Source of the DNA: an uncultured Chlorobiaceae bacterium | GTDB taxonomy: Bacteria > Bacteroidota > Chlorobiia > Chlorobiales > Chlorobiaceae | DNA: 64,000 bases | Direction: 5' to 3' | NCBI GenBank assembly: GCA_903994635.1 | Contig: CAJEXQ010000009.1 | Location: 1 to 64,000, forward strand | Part shown: in pieces, positions 9,015-17,879 of the stretch | How positions within the stretch are numbered: position 1 is the first letter of the stretch | Layout: every line of letters begins with the position of its first letter | Made by a program: the position numbers and the translations under genes | The notes under the pieces: model-generated | Database searches by the model: none | Told to the model about the DNA's origin: nothing | The model's input: only the letters and a program-made list of their open reading frames with translations

Positions 9015-9066
9015 AAATGTATTTTGCAGCCATTTTCTATAACAAGGAGGCGACATATTATCAACT

Positions 9067-9321
9067 ATGGCAAAATTAGGTACAGAAAAAAATCCGGCAA
9101 TAGTACATGTTCAGGATTTAGATCGGATGAATGAAGTCGCCGAAATTTTTGAGCAATATGACTGGAGGTTTATCATTGGATTAGAGCCGGACAAACCGGA
9201 GAATATATCAGACCTCATAAAACTGCTGAACCCGCCACAACCCGTCAGTTCATCCAAAACAGGTCGCAACGAGCTCTGCCCTTGCGGAAGCGGTATCAAA
9301 TATAAAAACTGCTGTGGATGA
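9067..9321 (+). CDS. SEC-C/SWIM metal-binding small protein (PBPRA1643-type)
   Basis: An 84-residue protein starting [16 protein letters not shown], with a central [15 protein letters not shown] segment and a C-terminal zinc-binding SEC-C motif ([17 protein letters not shown]). The same motif ends SecA, where it binds zinc. This architecture is that of the PBPRA1643-type family, whose function is unknown. An AAGGAGG ribosome-binding site lies at about 9042-9048, further upstream of the ATG than usual. It is monocistronic. Confidence 0.85.
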   Translation: MAKLGTEKNPAIVHVQDLDRMNEVAEIFEQYDWRFIIGLEPDKPENISDLIKLLNPPQPVSSSKTGRNELCPCGSGIKYKNCCG

Positions 9322-9503
9322 TGCGTCCCGGGGCCTGTGGATAACGAGTCGGAATGAGACTTCAACCATAAAAATACCGGTGTTTGCGCTAACAAGGTGG
9401 CTATTTTTTCAAAAATACAGGGGTTTTCTGTCAGGCACTAAATAAAAGAATTATGTTAAGGCGATGTATGTGGATGTTTTTTCCAAGTACTTGCAAATAA
9501 TAA

Positions 9504-10067
9504 ATGAAACAACTTGAACTGCATGACATGAATCCCAGCCTCAGCTCGGAATTGCTTGAAGAGCTGCTGCCAGCCTATCTTCAGCTATTGGGGGCTGATT
9601 ATGACGCATACAAAAATCACTGCATGCGTGTTTTCAATTTTTGTCGCGCACTTGTTGGTAATAGTCCGGAAGTTGATGATAAAATTGTTGTTGCAGCTTT
9701 CTTTCATGAAATCGGGATATGGAGCGACAGCACTTTTGATTACATTCGTCCTTCTCAAATTCTTGCCCGGCGTTATCTCGAAAAGAGTGGCAGAACGGTG
9801 TGGATTGATGAAATAGAGGCAATGATTGGTGAGCATCGCAAGCTTACCCGGTATCGGGTTAATCCCTCATGGCTGGTTGAAGCGTTCAGAAAGGCGGAAT
9901 GGATAGATGCTTCCGGTGGCATGCTTCGATTTCGTCTGCCGGATGATTTTGTCACCGATGTGCTTGAGGCATTTCCTAATGCCGGATTCCATAAAAAGCT
10001 TGTAGAACTCACTGTCGGGCGATTGAAGACTCACCCATTTAGTCCGCTCCCGATGATAAAGTTTTAA
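9504..10067 (+). CDS. HD-domain (phosphohydrolase-like) protein
   Basis: A 187-residue helical protein with an HD-superfamily pattern: His in NHCMRVFNF (about residue 39), then AAFFHEIGIW (about 70), where Glu replaces the usual Asp, and a later IGEHRKL. HD proteins bind metals and hydrolyse phosphate esters. The His-Glu variant keeps a potential ligand but may alter metal choice. The substrate cannot be predicted. A small gene follows on the same strand. Confidence 0.65.
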   Translation: MKQLELHDMNPSLSSELLEELLPAYLQLLGADYDAYKNHCMRVFNFCRALVGNSPEVDDKIVVAAFFHEIGIWSDSTFDYIRPSQILARRYLEKSGRTVWIDEIEAMIGEHRKLTRYRVNPSWLVEAFRKAEWIDASGGMLRFRLPDDFVTDVLEAFPNAGFHKKLVELTVGRLKTHPFSPLPMIKF

Positions 10068-10091
10068 AATCTTTAACCAATTTCAGGACGC

Positions 10092-10271
10092 ATGTCCAGT
10101 TCAGGAGATGTTGTCAGATTGTTGAAAACTGCAGCCAACATGGTTGGTGCCCGTGCGGTAGGGACGCTGTTTATTGGTTTGGCATCGCAGCGGCAGCATC
10201 AGTACCTTGTTGCTCGTGCGAGGAAAAAAGCTTATATTCTCGGTCATAAATTGGCTTTAATGTCGAAATAA
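10092..10271 (+). CDS. Small uncharacterised protein of 59 residues
   Basis: An ATG at 10092 opens a frame ending TAA at 10269-10271. The product begins MSSSGDVVRLLKTAANMVGA and has an amphipathic middle and a basic C-terminal half (ARARKKAY). It is 24 bases after the HD gene on the same strand, so the two may be co-transcribed. Codon use looks coding-like, but no family is recognised. Confidence 0.45.
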   Translation: MSSSGDVVRLLKTAANMVGARAVGTLFIGLASQRQHQYLVARARKKAYILGHKLALMSK

Positions 10272-10358
10272 TGCAGTTTAAGACTTACGGTTGATGCCTC
10301 ATGGTTCAATAAAAAAGTCTATTTTTTTCTTTTCTAAAACCTATCCAATGAAAACAAC

Positions 10359-10940
10359 ATGAAAACACTGAAGCCTTTATTAAGAACTCTGGTGATTCCT
10401 GGTATGCTCTGTCTTGGTGCTTGTTGCAGTATGGAGGATGTCGTAGTAGCCCCACCAGCTCCAGCTCCGGCTCCGGCTCCAGCTCCAGCCCCAGCCCCAG
10501 TCCCAGCCCCAGTCCCGGTTCCACCTCCAGCTCCAGTCCCGGTTCCGGCTCCAGCCCCAGCTCCAGTTCCAGCTCCGACCCCAGCACCGAAACCGGCCCC
10601 AGTCGTAGCCCCTCCCATTAGTGATATATATTTTGATTTTGACAAGTCACTGATTCGCCGGGATGCGGTTTCGCGGTTAGAGATAATTGCTGGCTGGATG
10701 AAGAATAATCCGACCAAAAGTGTTGTTATTGAAGCTCATAGCGATGAAAAAGGAACAAGCAAGTACAACCGTGCCCTTGGTCAACGTCGAGCCAATGCTG
10801 CCAGGGATTACCTTGTGAAACATGGGGTGAAAGCATCTCGAGTGAAAGCTGTAAGCTATGGGAAGGAAAAGCCATTTGTGACTGGTAGCAATGATAAGGC
10901 TTTAGCTCAAAACAGAAGGGTTCATTTCGTTGTAGAATAA
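10359..10940 (+). CDS. OmpA/Pal-like peptidoglycan-binding lipoprotein
   Basis: A 193-residue lipoprotein with a signal peptide and lipobox LCLGAC, a Pro-Ala (some Pro-Val) linker at about residues 31-86, and an OmpA C-terminal domain starting at DIYFDFDKSLI. The domain carries the peptidoglycan-binding signature (IEAHSDEKGTSKYNRALGQRRA). Pal-type proteins tether the outer membrane to the cell wall. The proline-rich spacer is unusually long and regular. The gene stands alone, without tolB or ybgF neighbours. Confidence 0.85.
   Translation: MKTLKPLLRTLVIPGMLCLGACCSMEDVVVAPPAPAPAPAPAPAPAPVPAPVPVPPPAPVPVPAPAPAPVPAPTPAPKPAPVVAPPISDIYFDFDKSLIRRDAVSRLEIIAGWMKNNPTKSVVIEAHSDEKGTSKYNRALGQRRANAARDYLVKHGVKASRVKAVSYGKEKPFVTGSNDKALAQNRRVHFVVE
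10447..10612 (+). repeat. Pro-Ala coding low-complexity repeat
   Basis: Imperfect tandem copies of cca-gct/gcc hexamers encode the linker of the OmpA-type lipoprotein. Such arrays change length readily by slippage while keeping the frame, and all three frames remain open through much of it. Confidence 0.85.
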
Positions 10941-11309
10941 AATCAGTTTCTGATCACAGGCTTTAATCTCATCAAAAGTGACGAATCCGAAGTAGTTGTT
11001 GCCACTCGATGACGAGGCGATCGGGTGGCACAGCGAAAGTCATGGTGCATTTTAAACCTCACCGCACGCAACTTCCCATCACTCTTTGCTTTGGATAAGA
11101 AAAATTGATGGCAGTCGCGGTTAGTGCAGGGAAAAGAAGACCTCGAGTTATTCAGTTCTTCTGAAGAATTTATTTTTGTTTGTCTATATTTCCCCCCATA
11201 AAGATCCGGCCATATTTGAAAGGTTGCGAGCTTCGCAGGGATTTTTCCGGTACCTTCAGGTGGCTGAAAGAGAAGTCGTTACTGTTTAAACTTCAAAATG
11301 GAGGTAGTA
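10941..11309. promoter_or_regulatory. Intergenic region upstream of the hydrogenase operon
   Basis: About 370 bases without a gene, lying before hupS, so it should hold the operon promoter and leader. A ggagg ribosome-binding site sits 5 bases before the chosen ATG at 11310. No convincing sigma-54 or sigma-70 promoter was found by eye. Confidence 0.4.
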
Positions 11310-12395
11310 ATGCAAAGTAACCAGACCTTTGCTGATCTCTTCAGGTCCAGGGGGGTAAGCCGCCGGGATTTTCTCAAGTTTTGTTCACTTACGTCGGTCT
11401 ATCTTGGTCTCTCGCCCTCACTGGCGCCGAGTATTGTTGAGGCAATGGAGAACAAACCACGAACTCCTGTTTTATGGATTCATGGGCTTGAATGTACCTG
11501 TTGCTCTGAATCGTTTATTCGCTCTTCTCACCCCACCATTGAGGATCTTCTGTTCAACATGATTTCCCTTGACTATGATGATGTCCTCAGCGCTGCTGCC
11601 GGTCATCAGTTGGAGGCTGTGCGTCACAAGATCATGAAAGAGTACAAGGGAAAATACATTCTTGCTGTTGAGGGAAACGTTTCCACCAAAGATGATGGTG
11701 TCTATTGTATGGTTGGCGGTGACTCATTCCTGAATATTCTGAAAGAGACTGCTGCTGATGCAGCGGCAATTATTGCCTGGGGTTCCTGCGCATCATTTGG
11801 GTGTGTGCAGAATGCTGCTCCAAACCCTTCTGGCGCGGCTCCGGTTTCCGATATCATCAAGGACAAACCCATTGTCAAAGTACCGGGTTGCCCCCCAATA
11901 TCAGAGGTGATGACCGGGGTTATTGCTCATTTCCATACCTTTGGTACACTTCCTGAACTTGACCGACTCGGTCGTCCCAAAGCCTTCTATAACACGAGGA
12001 TTCACGACAAGTGCTATCGCCGTGCTTTTTTTGATGCGGGGATGTTTGTAAGAAGTTTTGATGACGATGCCACCAGAAAGGGTTGGTGTCTCTATAAAAT
12101 GGGATGCAAGGGTCCTACCACCTATAACTCATGCTCCAAGATCCAGTGGAATGGTGGAACCAGTTTCCCGATTGGTTCCGGGCACCCCTGCATTGGCTGC
12201 TCTGAGCCAAATTTCTGGGATAAGGGACCTTTCTACAGCAGGCTTGCCGAAGTCCCATTCCTTGGAAGCGACAGCAATGCTGATAAAATTGGTATGGTTG
12301 CTGTTGGTGCCGCTGCCGCTGGCGCTGCTGCCCATGCTGCGGTTACAGCAGTAAAGAAGGCACAATCAGACAAGCTTGGTAATGATAAAGCATAA
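11310..12395 (+). CDS. hupS: Uptake [NiFe]-hydrogenase small subunit
   Basis: The 361-residue product starts with a twin-arginine export signal (SRRDFLK), so the folded enzyme is exported across the membrane. The mature part has the small-subunit iron-sulfur ligands, including the proximal-cluster motif LECTCCSE and later PGCPP, CYRR and [11 protein letters not shown] segments. A C-terminal Ala-rich hydrophobic helix is a membrane anchor. The start at 11310 is chosen over 11298 because the ggagg at 11301 is then correctly spaced. It heads hupSLCD. The enzyme would oxidise H2 and feed electrons to the quinone pool. Confidence 0.95.
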   Translation: MQSNQTFADLFRSRGVSRRDFLKFCSLTSVYLGLSPSLAPSIVEAMENKPRTPVLWIHGLECTCCSESFIRSSHPTIEDLLFNMISLDYDDVLSAAAGHQLEAVRHKIMKEYKGKYILAVEGNVSTKDDGVYCMVGGDSFLNILKETAADAAAIIAWGSCASFGCVQNAAPNPSGAAPVSDIIKDKPIVKVPGCPPISEVMTGVIAHFHTFGTLPELDRLGRPKAFYNTRIHDKCYRRAFFDAGMFVRSFDDDATRKGWCLYKMGCKGPTTYNSCSKIQWNGGTSFPIGSGHPCIGCSEPNFWDKGPFYSRLAEVPFLGSDSNADKIGMVAVGAAAAGAAAHAAVTAVKKAQSDKLGNDKA

Positions 12396-12411
12396 TCAGG
12401 GAGCATAACTT

Positions 12412-14130
12412 ATGTCAAAAAGAATAGTTGTTGATCCGATTCCCCGTATTGAGGGACATCTTAGAATAGAAGCGAAGCTTAACGACAGTAATGTGATTGA
12501 TGAGGCCTACTCCAGTGGTACGATGTGGCGCGGCATTGAGGTCATTCTGAAGGGGCGCGATCCGAGGGATGCGTGGGCCTTTACGGAGCGTATCTGTGGC
12601 GTTTGTACGACAGTGCATGCACTTGCTTCGGTAAGATGCGTTGAGGATGCCCTTGGAATTACTGTTCCGACCAATGCACGAATCATCAGAAACCTGATGA
12701 ACGCCACTCAGGTTACCCAGGATCATCTCGTGCACTTTTACCATCTCCATGCGCTTGACTGGGTCGATGTGGTCAGTGCCCTCAAGGCAGATCCAAAACA
12801 GACCTCGGCCATTGCGCAGAGCATCTCCCCATGGCCGAAGTCCTCAGTTGGTTACTTCAAGGATCTCCAGCAGCGTCTGGTCGGGTTTGTTGAGAGTGGT
12901 CAGCTTGGTATCTTCTCCAATGGATACTGGGGTCATGCCGCCTATAAGCTACCACCCGAAGTGAACCTGATTGCTGTGGCGCATTATCTGGAGGCGCTTG
13001 ATTTTCAGAAGGAGATTATCAAGATTCACACTATTTTCGGAGGCAAAAACCCCCACCCAAACTATCTGGTTGGCGGTATGGCCTGTGCTATTGATCCAAA
13101 CAGCGATACGGCGATCAATATTGAACGCTTGATGATGATCAAGAAAATCATTGACGACACCAATACCTTTATTGACCAGGTTTACATTCCTGATCTTATA
13201 GCTATTGCAGGATATTACAAGGGCTGGCTGTACGGAGGTGGTCTTGGCAACTATCTCAGCTATGGTGATTTCCCCGAGACTACCCTTGCTGATTTTAAAA
13301 CGCTGCTTTGGCCGAGAGGGGCTATTCTCAACAAGGATCTTGCCAATGTTATTGACTTAGATCCAAGGGATGCCTCGCAGGTTACTGAGGAGGTGAGCCA
13401 CAGTTGGTACACCTATTCCGGCGGAGATGGCAAGGGACTTCATCCATGGAAGGGTGAAACAACTCCTGGCTACACGGGTCCGAAGCCCCCGTTCAAGAAT
13501 CTTGATACGGACAAGAAGTACAGTTGGCTGAAGACACCCCGCTGGAAGAACCACCCTATGGAGGTTGGCCCGCTTGCCCGAGTGCTGGTTGCCTACGCAA
13601 AAGGTGATCCGATGATCAAGGATACCGTTGGAATGGTGCTTTCCAAGCTTGAAGTTGGCCCTGAAGCGCTCTTCTCGACACTTGGCCGTACTGCAGCTCG
13701 TGGCATTGAGTGCAAACAGACTGCCGGGTTCATGCGCCATTATTACGATCAACTGATTGCCAACATTAAAACCGGTGATTACCGTACCTTCAACAGTGAA
13801 CGCTGGGAGCCCTCAACCTGGCCTGAAGAGTGCAAGGGATTTGGATATACGGAAGCTCCGCGTGGTTCACTTGGTCACTGGATTCAGATCAAGGACAAGA
13901 AGATCAAGGAGTACCAGATTGTTGTGCCCTCTACCTGGAATGCCTCTCCGCGTGATGCCAATGGCAATTCTGGAGCTTATGAGTCTGCGCTGAAGGGAAC
14001 GCCCATGATCAATCCAGAACAGCCTCTTGAGATTCTCAGGACGGTGCACTCATTCGATCCGTGTCTTGCCTGTGCCTCTCATCTTTTCGATATGAATGGC
14101 AAGGAGATTACCTCGGTAACAATCGTCTAA
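12412..14130 (+). CDS. hupL: Uptake [NiFe]-hydrogenase large subunit
   Basis: A 572-residue catalytic subunit. Both nickel-iron ligand motifs are present: RICGVC near residue 61 and DPCLACASH near the C-terminus. After DPCxxCxxH there is a 15-residue tail, the peptide normally removed by the maturation protease encoded two genes downstream. Length is normal. The gene lies 16 bases after hupS and 13 before the cytochrome gene. Confidence 0.97.
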   Translation: MSKRIVVDPIPRIEGHLRIEAKLNDSNVIDEAYSSGTMWRGIEVILKGRDPRDAWAFTERICGVCTTVHALASVRCVEDALGITVPTNARIIRNLMNATQVTQDHLVHFYHLHALDWVDVVSALKADPKQTSAIAQSISPWPKSSVGYFKDLQQRLVGFVESGQLGIFSNGYWGHAAYKLPPEVNLIAVAHYLEALDFQKEIIKIHTIFGGKNPHPNYLVGGMACAIDPNSDTAINIERLMMIKKIIDDTNTFIDQVYIPDLIAIAGYYKGWLYGGGLGNYLSYGDFPETTLADFKTLLWPRGAILNKDLANVIDLDPRDASQVTEEVSHSWYTYSGGDGKGLHPWKGETTPGYTGPKPPFKNLDTDKKYSWLKTPRWKNHPMEVGPLARVLVAYAKGDPMIKDTVGMVLSKLEVGPEALFSTLGRTAARGIECKQTAGFMRHYYDQLIANIKTGDYRTFNSERWEPSTWPEECKGFGYTEAPRGSLGHWIQIKDKKIKEYQIVVPSTWNASPRDANGNSGAYESALKGTPMINPEQPLEILRTVHSFDPCLACASHLFDMNGKEITSVTIV

Positions 14131-14143
14131 ACGGAGTTGTGTC

Positions 14144-14824
14144 ATGGGGAGGATAATTGAAGAAATCTATGTTTGGAGGCTGCCGGTCAGATTTTACCAC
14201 TGGATTAACGCACTCTGTATGGTGGTTCTTTTTGCCACAGGCCTCTATATTGCGGCTCCCGTGCTGAACCCCCCGCTTGGTGAAGCGGTTTGGTACAAGG
14301 GGATGGGATGGTGGCGCTATCTTCATTTTGCTTTCGCCTTCATTTTTATTGCCAACTTTCTTTTTCGGCTCTATTGGGCACTGTTTGGCGGCGACAGATA
14401 TGCACGGTTTGGTGGATTCAGGCCATGGTCACCTGAGTGGTGGGGAAAACCTTTCAGGGAGCAGGTCGAGTCCTATCTTTTTTTGCGATCTGACGAGCCG
14501 AACTATGTCGGGCATAACCCGGTAGCTGCCTTGGCTCATTTTATTTTCATTTTTTGTGGCTCAACCTTCATGATTTTTTCGGGTCTGGCTATGTACGGCG
14601 AAAATAATCCGGGCGGCTTCAATGGAGTCTGGTTTGGCTGGCTGATACCGCTTTTCGGTGGCAGTTATAGCCTGCATTTTGCTCATCACCTTTTGTCGTG
14701 GATTTTTCCGGTCTATGTTATCATGCACCTCTATGCGGTGTTCCGTCACGACATCGTTGACCGTACCAGTGTTACCTCTTCGATTATTACCGGTTACAAG
14801 CATAAGGTTGAGGAAGAACCGTGA
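14144..14824 (+). CDS. hupC: Hydrogenase cytochrome b subunit
   Basis: A 226-residue membrane protein of the Ni/Fe-hydrogenase b-type cytochrome family, with four predicted helices. His residues in RFYHWINAL, YLHFAFAF and LHFAHHLLSW are likely haem ligands. It anchors HupSL at the membrane and passes electrons from H2 to the quinone pool. Its stop codon overlaps the start of the next gene. Confidence 0.93.
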   Translation: MGRIIEEIYVWRLPVRFYHWINALCMVVLFATGLYIAAPVLNPPLGEAVWYKGMGWWRYLHFAFAFIFIANFLFRLYWALFGGDRYARFGGFRPWSPEWWGKPFREQVESYLFLRSDEPNYVGHNPVAALAHFIFIFCGSTFMIFSGLAMYGENNPGGFNGVWFGWLIPLFGGSYSLHFAHHLLSWIFPVYVIMHLYAVFRHDIVDRTSVTSSIITGYKHKVEEEP

Positions 14825-15303
14825 TGAAATTCAATTGTATCAATGTTATCGGGCTTGGTAATCTTCTTTATGGCGATGAGGGGTTTGGTGTGGCAGCACT
14901 TGAGCAGTTCAGGGAATTGACCGATCTCCCTTCTTCGGTGCACTGTATTGATGGTGGAACCCAGGGTATTTACCTGCTCGATTACATTGAATCATCTGAT
15001 GCGGTGATTGTTTTCGATGCACTGATCCCTCTCGATTATGATCGGCAGGTTTACGTTTACAGGAACGATGAGCTTCCTGCTTTTATTCATCGCAAAATGT
15101 CTTCTCATCAGATGGGGCTCAGTGAGATGCTCGGCGTTGCCAGACTTCACGGTAAACTTCCTCGCGAAATTGTGCTGATTGGTGTTCCTCCCAGAGAGCT
15201 TGAACTAAATATTGGTCTGAGTCCAGAGATCTCCCTGCTGCTTCCCGAAGCGGTAGAGCAGGCTCGTGCTCTTGTAGATGGGTGGCTGGCAGAGTCAACG
15301 TGA
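14824..15303 (+). CDS. hupD: Hydrogenase maturation protease
   Basis: The product matches the HupD/HyaD endopeptidase family: GLGNLLYGDEGFGV at the N-terminus with the nickel-sensing Glu, an Asp in ALIPLDYD, and His in SSHQMGL. It cleaves the C-terminal tail of the large subunit after nickel insertion. The start at 14824 overlaps the previous stop as TGATG. It closes the operon and is followed by a terminator hairpin. Confidence 0.93.
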   Translation: MKFNCINVIGLGNLLYGDEGFGVAALEQFRELTDLPSSVHCIDGGTQGIYLLDYIESSDAVIVFDALIPLDYDRQVYVYRNDELPAFIHRKMSSHQMGLSEMLGVARLHGKLPREIVLIGVPPRELELNIGLSPEISLLLPEAVEQARALVDGWLAEST

Positions 15304-15310
15304 CGCATTT

Positions 15311-15333
15311 CAGTCCCGGTTAAACCGGGACTG
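15311..15333. terminator. Bidirectional terminator between hupD and folE
   Basis: A GC-rich perfect inverted repeat (cagtcccggtt and its complement around a one-base centre) lies between two convergent genes. It has no long T-run on either side, so it may need Rho or other help. Confidence 0.6.
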
Positions 15334-15345
15334 AACGGAGGCAGA

Positions 15346-16020
15346 CTATGGCTTGATCAGGCGAAGGAATTCGCTTCTTGTGGAGGGTGAGGTGATGAAT
15401 TGCCCCGACATGGCTGAGGTTGTGGTGACTGAGTTGATCTTTTCAACGCCACGCATCACCATGCAGAGATGTTTTGCCTCAATGACGACAGCGACACCCT
15501 TTGGGTTCAGCACATTTTGTATTGCATCCCGTATCTGCTGGGTGAGCCGCTCCTGCACCTGGAGGCGGCGGGCAAAGACCTCTACTACCCGCGCAAGTTT
15601 GGACAATCCAACAATTTTTCCGTCAGGGATATAGGCGACATGTGCTTTTCCGAAAAAGGGGAGTATATGGTGTTCGCACATCGAAAAAAGATCAATATTC
15701 CTCACTAGCACCATCTCGTCATAAGCCTCGGTAAAGACAGCCTTTTTCAGAAGCTCTTCGGGATCCTCATGGTAACCCTTTGTCAGAAAACGAAGTGACT
15801 TTGCTACCCGTTCAGGGGTTTTCAGAAGGCCTTCCCGCTGGGGGTCTTCGCCGATACCCTCCAGCATGGCATATACTGCACCAGTCAATTTATTCATAAT
15901 CTGCGGATTGGTATCTGGTGCCTCCCGGCAACATTCGTCATCATCACAGCAACTGCCTCTGCCGGATGGAAGGGATGGGTTATTCTCCAAGATAGCGGAC
16001 TGAATTTTTTCCTGTTTCAT
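15346..16020 (-). CDS. folE: GTP cyclohydrolase I with Cys-rich N-terminal extension
   Basis: A 224-residue enzyme that converts GTP to dihydroneopterin triphosphate, the first step of folate and biopterin synthesis. Hallmarks are [10 protein letters not shown] (zinc Cys/His, about residue 113) and LSKLARVV. A third zinc ligand, Cys, is in KHLCMVMRG. The first 40 residues contain a CCDDDECC cluster not typical of FolE and may bind metal. It overlaps the downstream end of the pyruvoyltetrahydropterin synthase gene by 41 bases. Together the pair suggests tetrahydrobiopterin-type pterin synthesis, as known from green sulfur bacteria. Confidence 0.95.
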   Translation of the reverse strand: MKQEKIQSAILENNPSLPSGRGSCCDDDECCREAPDTNPQIMNKLTGAVYAMLEGIGEDPQREGLLKTPERVAKSLRFLTKGYHEDPEELLKKAVFTEAYDEMVLVRNIDLFSMCEHHILPFFGKAHVAYIPDGKIVGLSKLARVVEVFARRLQVQERLTQQIRDAIQNVLNPKGVAVVIEAKHLCMVMRGVEKINSVTTTSAMSGQFITSPSTRSEFLRLIKP

Positions 16021-16432
16021 AGATGGTTACCTCATGGAGCGCAAGCTCCTGTTTGTTGATGATCGTTCGCAGTCGTTGTTCGAGAATATCCCATATCAGC
16101 ACTGCCAGTACTTCTGTTGTTGGTACGCACTCGTGCAGCTCCGGTACGTCAAAGTTCAAGTGTTTGTGGTCAAATTTGTCGATTATCTCCTCTTCGAGGA
16201 TGTTGTTTAGCTCTTTGAGGTCGAAAAGAAAGCCTGTGTTGCGGTCAACAATGCCACTCAGAGTGATTTCCAGCAGATAATTGTGTCCATGTCCGTTGAT
16301 ATTGCTGCATTTCCCGTAAATTTCAAAGTTTTCATGCTCTGTGCAGAGTGGAATGAAGAGCCGGTGAGCAGCATTGAACTCAATTTTTCTTGAAACGTAG
16401 ACTTTTCTTGGCTTCTGCAAAAGATTATTCAT
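15980..16432 (-). CDS. 6-pyruvoyl-tetrahydropterin synthase
   Basis: A 150-residue enzyme. The zinc His residues are in FNAAHRL and NGHGHNY, and a candidate catalytic Cys lies in [20 protein letters not shown] and a DHKHLN segment look more like eukaryotic-type PTPS than QueD, which usually has CxxxHGH. PTPS converts dihydroneopterin triphosphate to 6-pyruvoyl-tetrahydropterin. The first gene of the unit is this one; folE begins inside its 3' end. Glycosylated biopterins are known in Chlorobium. Alternative: QueD in queuosine synthesis. Confidence 0.85.
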   Translation of the reverse strand: MNNLLQKPRKVYVSRKIEFNAAHRLFIPLCTEHENFEIYGKCSNINGHGHNYLLEITLSGIVDRNTGFLFDLKELNNILEEEIIDKFDHKHLNFDVPELHECVPTTEVLAVLIWDILEQRLRTIINKQELALHEVTIYETGKNSVRYLGE

Positions 16433-16655
16433 AAAACAGCGTCATAAGTGGTTCAAAGGCGTGGCATCTGTTGCGTTGAGAGATGCCAGTCATCATGCAA
16501 ATAGGGAACTTTTTTCGATTTACCAAACCTGCGCTGTTGGTTATCGGCTTTAATGTCTTATTTTTGGATGATTTATAGAGATTGTAGGGCTGGATGGTGG
16601 GGAATGAGAGGAAATGGCACGCAGAAAAACTGCTTTTTAGGATAAATTAATAAGG

Positions 16656-17831
16656 ATGATAGATAAAAAACGGGTAAAAAGAGTGTTCAGGATACCGATC
16701 ATCATCGGTGTGTTATCGCCGCTCCTTTTGTGGGGGTGCGGATCGGGAGACGGAGGCAAGGAACAAAAAAAACAGGAGCGCCCCGCGTTGTCGGTTGCGA
16801 CGGTTCTGCGTTCGGATGCAACTGTTTCCACCGGATATGCAGCCCTGCTTGAAGGAAAAGTCAATGTTGAAATTCGTCCGCAGGTTGATGGTATGCTCCA
16901 GAAAATTTATGTCGATGAAGGAGCCTTTGTCCACGCAGGTCAGCCGCTTTTCAGGATTGATGACCAAGTGTATCGAGAGCAGTATAATGGTGCACTGGCG
17001 GCCCAACATGCAGCAGAAGCGCGACTTGTCGCTGCAAAGCTTGAAATGGATAAACTTGTGCCACTCGTCCAGAGCAAAGTGGTCTCTGAAATGCAACTGA
17101 AAGTTGCAGAGGCAAATTATCAGGCCGTTCAGGCATCTGTAGAGCAGGCAAAAGCGGCCTCCCGCTCTGCACGCACAAACATGGATTATACGATTATCAA
17201 GGCTCCTGTAAGTGGTTATATAGGAAAAATTCCCTTCAGGCTTGGGTCTCTTGTCACTAAAAACCAGGCAGGATGGTTGACGCTGCTCAGTGATGTCAGT
17301 GAGCTCTATGCCTGTTTCAGTATGAGTGAACTTGACTATCTCCGGTTCCAAAAACAGTATGCAGGCTCCTCGATGCAGCAAACATTGCAAAATGTACCTC
17401 CGGTTGCCTTGAGAATGGTGGATGGAAGCCGGTTCAGTGAAAAAGGCTCTATCAGTACGGTAAGCGGACAGTTTGACCAGGCAACGGGGTCGGTCAGGGT
17501 GAGGGCAGTATTTCCCAATCGTCAGGGTCTCTTGCGATCCGGAAATACAGGTACGGTGGTGATGGAATCGGTCTATCATCAGGCGCTCATGGTGCCGCAG
17601 GCCTCAACGGTTGAATTGCAGGACAAGGTTTTTGTTTTTCTGTTGGGCAAAGATAATAAGGTAAAGAAACAGGTTATTACTGTTTCCGCAAAAACTGCTG
17701 ACAGCTATGTGGTCAGCGCCGGAGTGAATGACGGCGATACGATGGTGATGGTTGGTATCGATAAATTACAGGATGGCGCTGTGATTATGCCGGTCAGGAG
17801 TGTTCCTGTTGCAGGGAGGCCCAAAAAATGA
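16656..17831 (+). CDS. RND efflux periplasmic adaptor (AcrA/MexA-like lipoprotein)
   Basis: A 391-residue membrane-fusion protein. It has a basic N-terminus, a hydrophobic signal and a lipobox ending WGC, then the lipoyl half-motif (VEIRPQVDGMLQKIYVDEGA), a coiled-coil hairpin at about residues 100-170, and a beta-barrel domain. It bridges the inner-membrane pump and the outer-membrane channel encoded next. It is divergent from the pterin genes, and a long minus-strand frame within it is a shadow. Confidence 0.92.
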   Translation: MIDKKRVKRVFRIPIIIGVLSPLLLWGCGSGDGGKEQKKQERPALSVATVLRSDATVSTGYAALLEGKVNVEIRPQVDGMLQKIYVDEGAFVHAGQPLFRIDDQVYREQYNGALAAQHAAEARLVAAKLEMDKLVPLVQSKVVSEMQLKVAEANYQAVQASVEQAKAASRSARTNMDYTIIKAPVSGYIGKIPFRLGSLVTKNQAGWLTLLSDVSELYACFSMSELDYLRFQKQYAGSSMQQTLQNVPPVALRMVDGSRFSEKGSISTVSGQFDQATGSVRVRAVFPNRQGLLRSGNTGTVVMESVYHQALMVPQASTVELQDKVFVFLLGKDNKVKKQVITVSAKTADSYVVSAGVNDGDTMVMVGIDKLQDGAVIMPVRSVPVAGRPKK

Positions 17832-17879
17832 ACACAGGATTTTTCCCGCAGCAGACGGGTGAGCTAAACGTATCTATTC

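Noticed and set aside
10306-10717. Minus-strand Gly-Ala and Glu-Leu rich frames
   Set aside because: These are the antisense readings of the Pro-Ala repeat of the OmpA-type lipoprotein.
11025-11060. Sigma-54 promoter before hupS (tggcac)
   Set aside because: No TTGC element lies at the required spacing, so the match is by chance.
16713-17579. A 288-codon minus-strand frame
   Set aside because: It is antisense to the efflux adaptor, and its Cys- and His-rich product matches no family.
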